Shown here piece after piece: positions 7,575 to 13,980 of a DNA stretch of 13,980 nt; the stretch's first letter is position 1; each line of letters starts with the position of its first letter. A program made the translations under genes and the position numbers. Origin of the DNA: Rhodoferax sp. (lineage in GTDB: Bacteria; Pseudomonadota; Gammaproteobacteria; Burkholderiales; Burkholderiaceae_C); the NCBI GenBank assembly GCA_020048795.1, contig JAIFMA010000006.1, positions 1 through 13,980 of the forward strand, given 5' to 3'. The notes under the pieces were generated by a model. It saw nothing but the letters and a program-made list of their open reading frames with translations. It did not search any database and had not been told where the DNA came from.

Positions 7575-10271
7575 CTAAATTTCAAGATCCGGTGTTTGTG
7601 CCTGAAGCAGCATCGTGGAAGCGTTGGGTTTGGAAATTTCCTGCGTTTTCTCAAATTGTGATGGCATGGCAGGCACCGTGGCTTCAAATGCCGTCGTCTG
7701 CGCAAAGGGTGTTGACGCAGGTCCTGTTGACATCGGTATGGATTCGCCAATCGCCACTTCTTCAGTCAGCAATTGCAAGGCTTGGGCGAACTGCTCGCCA
7801 TCCTGGTAACGCTGCTCTGGCTGTTTGTTCAGGGCATGTTTCACGACGGCAGACAAGCTGACCGGAAGGTCTGGACAGAGTTGACGGAGATCGGGTGCCT
7901 CATCATTGGCAATTTTGAACATGAGCTCAGCCATGGACTCACCACGAAACGGCAGCACACCTGTGAGCATTTGAAACAACATCACTCCCAGTGAATAAAG
8001 ATCAGAGCGGCCATCCACTTTCTTGCCGGCCAGTTGTTCGGGGGACATAAAGCTGGGTGTCCCCAGTACCATGCCGGTTTTGGTCTTGCTGGAGTCGGTG
8101 ATGCGCGCAATGCCAAAGTCGGTGACCTTAACGGTATTGGACAGCGGCTCGTACATGATGTTGGCAGGCTTGATATCGCGGTGCACCACCTGTTGATGGT
8201 GTGCGTAGGCCAGTGCTTGGGCAACCCGCGCGACGATGGACAGCACCACCGGCACTTCGAGAAGATGCCCGGGGCGACTGAATTCAGTCAGATCTTTTCC
8301 CTTGAGGTACTCCATGGCGATATAGGCCAGATCGTGTTCTTCACCTGCGTCAAAGATGGTCACGATGTTTTGATGTTGCAGGCGCCCGGCTGTTTCCGCC
8401 TCACGGAAAAAGCGTTCACGCGCGCCGGCTAGTTCATCGCCCTCAAATTCATTGCTCAATGCGAGGGTTTTGATGGCCACAACACGTCCGATCTTGGGAT
8501 CTCGGCCCATGTAAACCACCCCCATGGCACCTTTTCCCAGTTCCTTTTCAATCTGGTAACGGCCCAGCATGGGTTTTTCTACGGCACCACCGTCCAGCAG
8601 CATGGTGCCTCCGGGGTGAGCCGCACTGCCACCCAGCATCACCGTTTCGGACAAATTTTTGGCACGATTAAGTTTGACTTTCAAGTCCTTGTAGCCTGGA
8701 TCGAAAGCGATCATGTGTTGGTAAACGGCCTCGGCCTTGTTGAATTGGCGTTTGCGCTCAAAGTCCAGCGCCAGATTGTAGAGATTGCCCATGACATCAT
8801 CGCTCAAAGGAACGCGGCGAAAGCGGTCAAACGCCATATCGAGCTGCCCTTGACCCTGCAAGGCCAAACCCATCATGCGGTTGGTCTCCGCAGACTCCTC
8901 ATCGGACTTGATCTTGCCGGCCTCGGTCATCAAGAACCGTTTCGTCGTCAGTGCCAGATGCCCCAGCACCAGCACGGCCGCAGGGAGCATCAGTTTGAGC
9001 CACAGTGCGGCACCTGACAAAAGCCCGAACTCAGAGCCCAACAAGGCTGCGAACAGCAGTGATGTCAGCAATGCCGCCATGGCTGCCGAAAGCCGGGGCA
9101 ATGCCAGGATCAGGTAAACGCATATCACGGCGAATATCAACGGAGTTGCCCAGATGCCCCAGTCGGGTTGAACGATGAAGTGCTCGCTCAGTATGCTGGA
9201 GGTAATATGGGCCACCGTTTCAGCGGGTGACAGCGATGCGTGTCCGGGTACCGGAAACTGAGTTCCGACACCGGCTGCCGTCGCCCCGATGATGACGATC
9301 TTGTCGGCATATTTACTGGCTGGAATTTTGCCTCCAAGGACATCAAAAAAGGAATCTACCGAAAACGCAGGCTGGCCGTCATGACCCCTGTAGAACTGTG
9401 GCAGCATCAGGGCCTGAGCATCGGTTTTTACCTTGAGTCGACCCAGTTGAACTGAATCTCCCACATTGAGCCGGATATCCGACACTGATAAATTCAGACT
9501 TTTCGTGGCTGCCAGTAGCGCCATGGATGCCACCGCCTGTCCATGGTAGTTCACCAGCAGGGGCTCCTGGCGTACCGCGCCATCAATATCCTGGATTTGA
9601 TTCAGATGCCCAACGCCAGCTGCCGTGCTGCCAAGACTGGCCAGCGGCAGTTGTACCTTGCTGGCAGCCAGCGAAAAACCGTTGCTGTCCCTGATCACGC
9701 TACCCGCGATAAAGGCTGGCAGCTCGCTGTCGGGCCGGCCTTTGGGCTCACCCAACGTGAATACTGCGGGAATGATGACGTTGCCAGCAGTTTTGAAGCT
9801 CGCAGCGAGCTTGCCGTCGGTGTCGAGCTGGTTTTGCGCCAGGGCAATCAGGTCAAGCAATTGGGCCCGTTCAGGCAGCCCGGCAGCAGCCGGATCTGGT
9901 GCTTGGGCAGACGTGAGCACCTCCTGCATCTGGCGAATGAAGCTCAGGCCCCGATCAAGCTGGGGCTCAAAAAAGAAGGCGGTGTGAACGATGGTTCTGG
10001 CTTTGGCCACGGCCAATTGATCAATCAGCTTGGCGTGCACGTCGCGCGGCCATGGCCAGCGACCGATATTGGCAATGCTCTGGTCATCGATGGCAATTAC
10101 CGCGATCTGATTGGATGCCTGGCGCGTTGTGCTGGTGCTTGCAAAGTCATAAAAGCGGCGTTCCAACGTGCTGATCACATCGGTGCTGAAGTGCAAAACC
10201 AGCACCGCGAGAACCGCCATCGCTCCGGCTAGCCCGTCAGAGCGCAAAAAGGAAGACGATTTAGAGGCCAT
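7575..10271 (-). CDS. Membrane Ser/Thr protein kinase with CHASE2 sensor domain
   Basis: An 898-residue transmembrane kinase. In order: TM helix (about 13-31); periplasmic CHASE2 domain (about 32-370; IAVIAIDDQSIANIGRWPWPRDVHA, DKIVIIGATAAGVGTQFPVP); three TM helices (about 373-391, 395-413, 421-441); a TPR-like cytoplasmic stretch (about 465-535); a Hanks-type kinase (570-838); and a Thr-rich tail (839-898). Kinase residues are complete: Gly loop GKGAMG (579-584), Lys601, HRD (697-699), Asn704, DFG (718-720) and activation loop Ser/Thr at 725-738 before SPE. It should therefore be active. CHASE2 is an extracytoplasmic sensor domain whose ligands are mostly unknown. It heads the cluster with PP2C, FHA and GspE-type ATPase genes. 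A weak AAGGGG lies about 11 bases before the ATG. The tail and juxta-kinase region carry TMLL (556-559, 886-889) and FEKT (873-876), possible autophosphorylation sites. Confidence 0.94.
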   Translation of the reverse strand: MASKSSSFLRSDGLAGAMAVLAVLVLHFSTDVISTLERRFYDFASTSTTRQASNQIAVIAIDDQSIANIGRWPWPRDVHAKLIDQLAVAKARTIVHTAFFFEPQLDRGLSFIRQMQEVLTSAQAPDPAAAGLPERAQLLDLIALAQNQLDTDGKLAASFKTAGNVIIPAVFTLGEPKGRPDSELPAFIAGSVIRDSNGFSLAASKVQLPLASLGSTAAGVGHLNQIQDIDGAVRQEPLLVNYHGQAVASMALLAATKSLNLSVSDIRLNVGDSVQLGRLKVKTDAQALMLPQFYRGHDGQPAFSVDSFFDVLGGKIPASKYADKIVIIGATAAGVGTQFPVPGHASLSPAETVAHITSSILSEHFIVQPDWGIWATPLIFAVICVYLILALPRLSAAMAALLTSLLFAALLGSEFGLLSGAALWLKLMLPAAVLVLGHLALTTKRFLMTEAGKIKSDEESAETNRMMGLALQGQGQLDMAFDRFRRVPLSDDVMGNLYNLALDFERKRQFNKAEAVYQHMIAFDPGYKDLKVKLNRAKNLSETVMLGGSAAHPGGTMLLDGGAVEKPMLGRYQIEKELGKGAMGVVYMGRDPKIGRVVAIKTLALSNEFEGDELAGARERFFREAETAGRLQHQNIVTIFDAGEEHDLAYIAMEYLKGKDLTEFSRPGHLLEVPVVLSIVARVAQALAYAHHQQVVHRDIKPANIMYEPLSNTVKVTDFGIARITDSSKTKTGMVLGTPSFMSPEQLAGKKVDGRSDLYSLGVMLFQMLTGVLPFRGESMAELMFKIANDEAPDLRQLCPDLPVSLSAVVKHALNKQPEQRYQDGEQFAQALQLLTEEVAIGESIPMSTGPASTPFAQTTAFEATVPAMPSQFEKTQEISKPNASTMLLQAQTPDLEI

Positions 10272-10305
10272 TTACGAAGTTTCCCCTTGGTCCCGGATGT
10301 GGCTG

Positions 10306-10324
10306 CGGACAACCTGTTTGTCCG
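10306..10324. promoter_or_regulatory. 19-bp palindrome upstream of the kinase operon
   Basis: CGGACAA-CCTGT-TTGTCCG has perfect 7-bp arms around a 5-base centre and ends 35 bases before the kinase ATG. It could be an operator for a dimeric regulator or a 5' leader hairpin. The half-site TTGTCC/GGACAA also occurs, in the opposite orientation, in a dyad upstream of sucC (12639-12656). No regulator gene is present to assign. Confidence 0.55.
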
Positions 10325-10364
10325 TTTCATGGCGATTACATCCAATACCCCCAAACTGTAATGC

Positions 10365-10394
10365 CTTAGCGCATGGAACGGCGATACGTGTCAA
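10365..10394 (-). promoter_or_regulatory. Candidate sigma-70-type promoter for the kinase-PP2C-FHA-ATPase operon
   Basis: The minus strand has a perfect -35 TTGACA (10394-10389). After 18 bases comes a poor -10, GCTAAG (10370-10365). It is placed after the sucD terminator hairpins and about 95 bases before the kinase ATG, so the palindrome at 10306-10324 would lie in the transcribed leader. The -10 match is weak and this is only a candidate. Confidence 0.3.
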
Positions 10395-10444
10395 AGAACT
10401 TTTACGCGTCAGCGGAGTTACTTCAAATGGTGCGAATAAACGAC

Positions 10445-10477
10445 AAAGCCGGGAGTCCCAAGAGGGAGCCCGGCTTT
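10445..10477 (-). terminator. Probable terminator hairpin of sucCD
   Basis: Perfect 9-bp arms AAAGCCGGG (10445-10453) and CCCGGCTTT (10469-10477), with further pairing (TCCC/GGGA) inside the loop. It lies 49 bases beyond the sucD stop. On the minus strand it is followed by TGTCGTTTATTCG, a T-enriched but interrupted tract. It would separate sucCD from the kinase operon, with some read-through possible. Confidence 0.65.
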
Positions 10478-10488
10478 GAGCTGGATGC

Positions 10489-10509
10489 ACTGCCACCAAT
10501 CGTGGCAGT
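10489..10509 (-). repeat. Second hairpin in the sucD 3' region
   Basis: ACTGCCAC (10489-10496), loop of 5, GTGGCAGT (10502-10509): perfect 8-bp arms. It begins 17 bases after the sucD stop and precedes the stronger hairpin at 10445-10477. It has no T-run, so it more likely protects the mRNA 3' end or assists termination than ends transcription alone. Confidence 0.55.
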
Positions 10510-10525
10510 TGTTGGCGAGTGTCGC

Positions 10526-11419
10526 CTACAGCAAGGCCTTGAGCAGCTTGGCCATTTCAGACGGGTTGCGTGTGACCTTAAAGCCACACTCTTCCATCAC
10601 GGCGAGCTTGGCCTCGGCGGTGTCAGCGCCGCCCGAGATCAAGGCACCGGCGTGGCCCATGCGCTTGCCGGCTGGTGCCGTTACGCCAGCGATAAAGCCA
10701 ACGATGGGTTTCTTCATGTTGAGCTTGCACCAGCGTGCCGCTTCAGCTTCATCGGGGCCACCAATTTCACCGATCATGATGACCGCATCGGTATCGGGGT
10801 CGTCATTGAAGGCGCGCATGATGTCAATGTGCTTGAGTCCATTGATGGGGTCACCACCAATGCCCACGGCGCTTGACTGACCCAGACCGATCTCGGTCAG
10901 TTGGGCTACCGCTTCGTAGGTCAGGGTGCCCGAGCGGCTGACCACACCAATGCGGCCCTTGCGGTGAATATGGCCGGGCATGATGCCGATCTTGATCTCT
11001 TCGGGTGTGATCAGACCCGGGCAGTTGGGGCCAAGCAGCAGGGTCTTTTTGCCGCCAGCGGCTTCCTTGGCCTTCATCTTGTTGCGTACTTCAAGCATGT
11101 CGCGCACCGGAATGCCCTCGGTGATGCAGATGGCCAGATCCAGATCCGCCTCGACGGCTTCCCAGATGGCGGCCGCAGCCCCCGCCGGGGGCACGTAAAT
11201 AACCGATACGGTGGAGCCGGTTTGCGCAGCTGCTTCCTTAACCGAAGCGAAAATCGGAATGCCCAAGACCGACTCGCCGGCCTTTTTTGGATTCACGCCG
11301 GCGGCAAAGCAATGCTTGCCGTTGGCGTATTCCTGGCATTTTTCAGTGTGGAACGCGCCGGTCTTGCCGGTGATACCCTGGGTGATGACTTTGGTGTCTT
11401 TATTGATGAGGATAGACAT
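10526..11419 (-). CDS. sucD: Succinyl-CoA synthetase (ADP-forming) alpha subunit
   Basis: A 297-residue alpha subunit of the TCA-cycle enzyme that interconverts succinyl-CoA and succinate with formation of ATP (or GTP). Seen: the CoA-binding Rossmann region with QGITGKTGAFHTEK (14-27), ICITEGIPVRDML (97-109), GPNCPGLITP (130-139) and MGHAGALISGG (254-264), where His256 is the phosphorylated catalytic histidine by family alignment. Length fits the family (E. coli about 289). The ATG at 11419 has AAGGAG five bases upstream; that Shine-Dalgarno overlaps the sucC stop, so the two subunits are translationally linked. Two hairpins follow the gene. Confidence 0.98.
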   Translation of the reverse strand: MSILINKDTKVITQGITGKTGAFHTEKCQEYANGKHCFAAGVNPKKAGESVLGIPIFASVKEAAAQTGSTVSVIYVPPAGAAAAIWEAVEADLDLAICITEGIPVRDMLEVRNKMKAKEAAGGKKTLLLGPNCPGLITPEEIKIGIMPGHIHRKGRIGVVSRSGTLTYEAVAQLTEIGLGQSSAVGIGGDPINGLKHIDIMRAFNDDPDTDAVIMIGEIGGPDEAEAARWCKLNMKKPIVGFIAGVTAPAGKRMGHAGALISGGADTAEAKLAVMEECGFKVTRNPSEMAKLLKALL

Positions 11420-11424
11420 ATCAA

Positions 11425-11430
11425 CTCCTT
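11425..11430 (-). promoter_or_regulatory. Shine-Dalgarno of sucD overlapping the sucC stop
   Basis: AAGGAG on the minus strand, five bases before the sucD ATG; its first two bases are the last two of the sucC TAA. This arrangement suits equal synthesis of the two subunits. Confidence 0.85.
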
Positions 11431-12598
11431 ATGCAGCTGCTTTGACGGCAGCAACCACTTTTTGAGCCGCATCGGCCATGGTGTCGGCACTGATGATTGG
11501 CAGACCGGATTCGGCGAGCATCTTTCTGCCCATCTCTTCATTGGTACCCTTCATGCGTACCACCAACGGCACCGAAAGGTTGACTGCCCGGCAAGCCGAG
11601 ATGATCCCCGTGGCGATGGTGTCGCACTTCATGATACCGCCAAAGATGTTGACCAGAATGGCCTTGACCTTGTCATTCTTGAGCATGATCTTGAAGGCTT
11701 CAGTGACCTTCTCGGGGGTGGCACCGCCACCCACATCCAGGAAGTTGGCAGGCTCGGCACCAAACAGCTTGATGGTGTCCATGGTCGACATGGCCAGGCC
11801 GGCACCGTTGACCAGGCAGCCAATATTGCCGTCAAGGCTGATGTAGGCCAGATCAAACTTGCTGGCTTCAACTTCGGCGGCATCTTCTTCGTCCAGATCG
11901 CGGTAGGCCACGATTTCAGGACGACGGTACAACGCATTGGCATCAAAGTTGAACTTGGCATCGAGCGCCATCACATTGCCTTTGCTATCGCGGTTCAGCG
12001 GATTGATTTCCACCAGCGAGGCATCGGTGTCCATGTAGCATTTGTAGAGCTTCTGGAATACGTCCATGGCTTGCGCGGTGGAGTTACCCGGCATACCAAT
12101 GCCGTCAGAAATCTGCTTGGCTTGTGCATCGGTCAGCCCGATCAGGGGATCAACAAACACCTTGATGATTTTTTCGGGGTGGGAATGTGCCACTTCCTCG
12201 ATGTTCATGCCGCCTTCGCTCGACGCAATAAAGGCTATCTTCTGCGACTCACGGTCGGTCACCACCGATACGTAATATTCTTTCTGAATGTCGGCACCGT
12301 CTTCGATGTAGAGGCGGCGCACTTTCTGGCCTTCAGGGCCGGTCTGGTGGGTTTTGAGCTGCATGCCCAGAATCTCACCGGCCAGGCGTTTGACATCTTC
12401 GATTGACTTGGCCACCTTGACCCCGCCGCCCTTGCCGCGCCCACCGGCATGAATCTGCGCTTTGACAACCCAGACCGGGCCGCCGAGTTTTTGGGCGGCT
12501 TCTACCGCCTCTTGAACGGTGAATGCAGCAATGCCGCGAGGCACTGGCACACCAAACTGACGCAAGATTTCCTTGCCTTGGTACTCGTGTATCTTCAT
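11429..12598 (-). CDS. sucC: Succinyl-CoA synthetase (ADP-forming) beta subunit
   Basis: A 389-residue beta subunit, the ATP-grasp and substrate-specificity partner of SucD (E. coli 388 residues). Seen: MKIHEYQGKEILRQFGVPVP at the N-terminus; the nucleotide-binding loop GGRGKGGGVKV near residue 45; NPLNRDSKGNVMALDAKFNFD; GNIGCLVNGAGLAMSTMD; FLDVGGGATPEKVTEAFKIML; and VNIFGGIMKCDTIA. The start at 12598 is where family similarity begins; a longer in-frame extension to 12682 encodes unrelated residues and would run through the promoter region. An imperfect GAGAGAGA lies just upstream. It is first in the sucCD operon, with 9 bases to sucD, and divergent from argC. Confidence 0.98.
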   Translation of the reverse strand: MKIHEYQGKEILRQFGVPVPRGIAAFTVQEAVEAAQKLGGPVWVVKAQIHAGGRGKGGGVKVAKSIEDVKRLAGEILGMQLKTHQTGPEGQKVRRLYIEDGADIQKEYYVSVVTDRESQKIAFIASSEGGMNIEEVAHSHPEKIIKVFVDPLIGLTDAQAKQISDGIGMPGNSTAQAMDVFQKLYKCYMDTDASLVEINPLNRDSKGNVMALDAKFNFDANALYRRPEIVAYRDLDEEDAAEVEASKFDLAYISLDGNIGCLVNGAGLAMSTMDTIKLFGAEPANFLDVGGGATPEKVTEAFKIMLKNDKVKAILVNIFGGIMKCDTIATGIISACRAVNLSVPLVVRMKGTNEEMGRKMLAESGLPIISADTMADAAQKVVAAVKAAA

Positions 12599-12760
12599 GA
12601 GGTCTCTCTCAGGAATGGATGGTAGGACGGCCCACTGATTTGTCCTGCTGGACAAAGTCAACGCCACGTTAATTAGCAGCACGCAACTGTATCATGCTGC
12701 GCTGCGGCATTCTTTTGCCAGACTTACACGGGTATCACTTTTTCAATCGTTCACTTCATC
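12599..12760. promoter_or_regulatory. Divergent sucC / argC intergenic region
   Basis: It should hold the sucCD promoter on the minus strand and the argC promoter on the plus strand. A TTGACT hexamer on the minus strand (12661-12656) could be a sucC -35, but no good -10 follows at the right distance. On the plus side TATCAC near 12733 is a possible argC -10 without a good -35. argC has no visible Shine-Dalgarno; its leader just before the ATG is pyrimidine-rich. Confidence 0.45.
12639..12656. promoter_or_regulatory. Dyad TTTGTCC-N4-GGACAAA in the sucC promoter region
   Basis: Perfect 7-bp arms with TGCT between them, 41 bases upstream of the sucC ATG and directly next to the candidate -35 TTGACT. 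The position suits a repressor or activator site. It shares the TTGTCC half-site with the palindrome before the kinase gene, with the halves in the reverse order. It could instead be a leader hairpin. Confidence 0.45.
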
Positions 12761-13696
12761 ATGCAAAAAATATTCATCGATGGCGAAGCCGGCACCACCG
12801 GCCTGCAAATTCGCGAGCGCCTGCGTCTCCTTCGTGGCGTTGAGCTGCTGACTATTGCCACTGAATCGCGCAAGGATGCCAGCGCCAAGCGTGACCTGAT
12901 GGCGCAGGCTGATTTGGTGGTGCTGTGTCTGCATGATGAGGCAGCTATTGAATCAGTAGCTGTCATCGCAGACATTGAAAGGGCTAGCGGCGGAATAGGA
13001 CCAAAAATCATTGATGCATCAACGGCCCACAGAACGACCCCGGGCTGGGTTTACGGGTTTCCGGAATTGGCCGCAGGGCAGTCTGACGCGGTTCGCGCAG
13101 CGCGCCGGGTTGCCAATCCGGGGTGTTACGCCACCGGTGCGATTGCGCTGATTCGTCCCCTGGTCGATGCCGGGCTGATACCCCAAGACTTCCCTTTGTG
13201 TCTGCCCTCGGTCAGCGGCTATTCGGGTGGCGGGCGCCCCATGATCGAAGCCTATGAGCAGGGCAAGGCACCAGCCTTTGAGCTTTATGGTCTGGGCCTC
13301 AAACACAAACACGTTCCGGAAATCATGGCTTACACCGGCCTGACGCGCCGTCCGCTGTTTGTACCTTCAGTTGGCAATTTTCGGCAAGGCATGCTGGTGC
13401 AAGTGCCGCTGCACCTCGACCAGTTGCCGGGGCAACCCGGAGTTGCCGACTTGCATGATGCCCTGGCCCGGCACTACCTCGGTAGCGAATGGGTCAGTGT
13501 GCCGCCAGCCACGCCCGATTTCAAGCTCGATGCGGTGCAACTGGCCGACAGCAACTTCATGGAGCTGCGGGTGTTTGGCAACCGGGATGCTGGCGATAGC
13601 TTCGGCCACGCGGTGTTGGTGGCACGGCTAGACAATCTGGGCAAGGGGGCTAGCGGGGCGGCGGTGCAAAACCTCAAGTTGATGCTGGGGCTTTGA
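12761..13696 (+). CDS. argC: N-acetyl-gamma-glutamyl-phosphate reductase, short (type 2) form
   Basis: A 311-residue NADPH-dependent enzyme of arginine synthesis that reduces N-acetyl-glutamyl 5-phosphate to the semialdehyde. Seen: the N-terminal nucleotide-binding IFIDGEAGTTGLQI; DASTAHRTTPGWVYGFPEL (85-103); the catalytic Cys122 in ANPGCYATGAIAL; SGYSGGG (152-158); and KHKHVPEI (181-188) with the catalytic His. The length fits the short type-2 class (about 310), not the 340-residue type 1. A second argC copy elsewhere in the genome is possible. Codons for residues 61-93 are more AT-rich than the rest (GGA, ATA, CCA, AAA, AGA) and include a short dyad. The DUF2164 gene begins 4 bases after the stop. 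Confidence 0.95.
   Translation: MQKIFIDGEAGTTGLQIRERLRLLRGVELLTIATESRKDASAKRDLMAQADLVVLCLHDEAAIESVAVIADIERASGGIGPKIIDASTAHRTTPGWVYGFPELAAGQSDAVRAARRVANPGCYATGAIALIRPLVDAGLIPQDFPLCLPSVSGYSGGGRPMIEAYEQGKAPAFELYGLGLKHKHVPEIMAYTGLTRRPLFVPSVGNFRQGMLVQVPLHLDQLPGQPGVADLHDALARHYLGSEWVSVPPATPDFKLDAVQLADSNFMELRVFGNRDAGDSFGHAVLVARLDNLGKGASGAAVQNLKLMLGL
12943..12961. repeat. Imperfect dyad AGCTATT-N5-AGTAGCT inside argC
   Basis: The arms pair at 6 of 7 positions. It lies at the start of an AT-rich patch of argC (about 12941-13036). It resembles, from memory only, short palindromic repeats dispersed in Comamonadaceae genomes. The reading frame stays open, so if it is such an element it has been accommodated in the protein (residues 61-68). 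Confidence 0.3.
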
Positions 13697-13700
13697 CACC

Positions 13701-13967
13701 ATGACGATCGAACTGACCCAAGAGACACGTGCAACAGCAGTCGCGTCGATCGAGCGCTGGTTCAGCGCGAACATGGACCTACGCATCGGCAATATGCAGG
13801 CGGCGGAGCTGCTCGACTTCTTTCTGAGAGAGCTGGCTCCCAGCGTCTACAACTTGGGTGTTGCCGATGCACAGGCCCAGATGCTGGCTCGCGCCAACGA
13901 GCTGGACATCAACTGTTATGAGAGCGAATTCGCCTATTGGAACGGCGGGCGACGGCGCTGCTCCTGA
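13701..13967 (+). CDS. DUF2164 domain-containing protein
   Basis: An 88-residue small cytoplasmic protein with the DUF2164 pattern: IELTQETRATAVASIERWF, NMDLRIGNMQAAELLDFFLREL, PSVYNLGVADAQAQM and CYESEFAYW. The function of the family is unknown. It has no signal peptide or membrane segment; a helical, acidic N-terminal region is predicted by eye. ATG at 13701 follows the argC stop by 4 bases and has no clear Shine-Dalgarno, so translation is probably coupled to argC. The stop is TGA at 13965-13967. Confidence 0.88.
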   Translation: MTIELTQETRATAVASIERWFSANMDLRIGNMQAAELLDFFLRELAPSVYNLGVADAQAQMLARANELDINCYESEFAYWNGGRRRCS

Positions 13968-13980
13968 ATTCCGGCGAAGA

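Noticed and set aside
9543..10232. A 229-codon plus-strand open frame opposite the CHASE2 region
   Set aside because: Antisense shadow of a recognised sensor domain; no Shine-Dalgarno or family signature.
10901..12406. A 501-codon plus-strand open frame antisense to sucC and sucD
   Set aside because: It lies wholly opposite two certain genes, its product is His/Gly/Asp-rich low-information sequence with no family resemblance, and long antisense frames are common in GC-biased genes.

Overview
The window looks like a chromosomal segment of a betaproteobacterium, most likely order Burkholderiales and probably family Comamonadaceae (Rhodoferax/Polaromonas-like). This placement rests on remembered resemblance of the encoded proteins (RsmI, SucC/SucD, the short type-2 ArgC followed by a DUF2164 protein, and a GAF-containing GspE/PulE-type ATPase) and on moderately GC-rich coding sequence. 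No database search was possible. There is no rRNA, tRNA, insertion sequence, phage gene or CRISPR array.

Layout: (1) 1-499, 3' part of rsmI (+). (2) 496-1371, a secreted M48-family metalloprotease (-) that converges on rsmI with overlapping stop codons. (3) 1520-3640, a 706-residue acetyl-CoA hydrolase/transferase-family protein (+). (4) 3659-10271, a four-gene minus-strand cluster read in the order CHASE2 Ser/Thr kinase, PP2C phosphatase, double-FHA protein, GAF-GspE ATPase. (5) 10272-10525, an intergenic region with two hairpins behind sucD, a candidate promoter and a 19-bp palindrome. (6) 10526-12598, sucC-sucD (-), succinyl-CoA synthetase. (7) 12599-12760, a divergent promoter region. (8) 12761-13967, argC and a DUF2164 gene (+).

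The most interesting part is region 4. A membrane kinase with a periplasmic CHASE2 sensor, its probable opposing phosphatase and a phosphothreonine reader lie in one transcription unit with a secretion/pilus-type ATPase. No other secretion or pilus gene is in view. The kinase tail and the FHA-protein linker share short threonine motifs (FEKT and TM[IL][LF]). This suggests a wiring of periplasmic cue, Thr phosphorylation, FHA binding and control of a hexameric ATPase. The parts are known families; the wiring is inference.

The remaining genes are housekeeping or central metabolism: rRNA methylation, TCA cycle, arginine synthesis, acyl-CoA metabolism and envelope proteolysis. Strong Shine-Dalgarno sequences fix the starts of the CoA-transferase, FHA and sucD genes. 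The starts of the PP2C and GAF-GspE genes are less certain.
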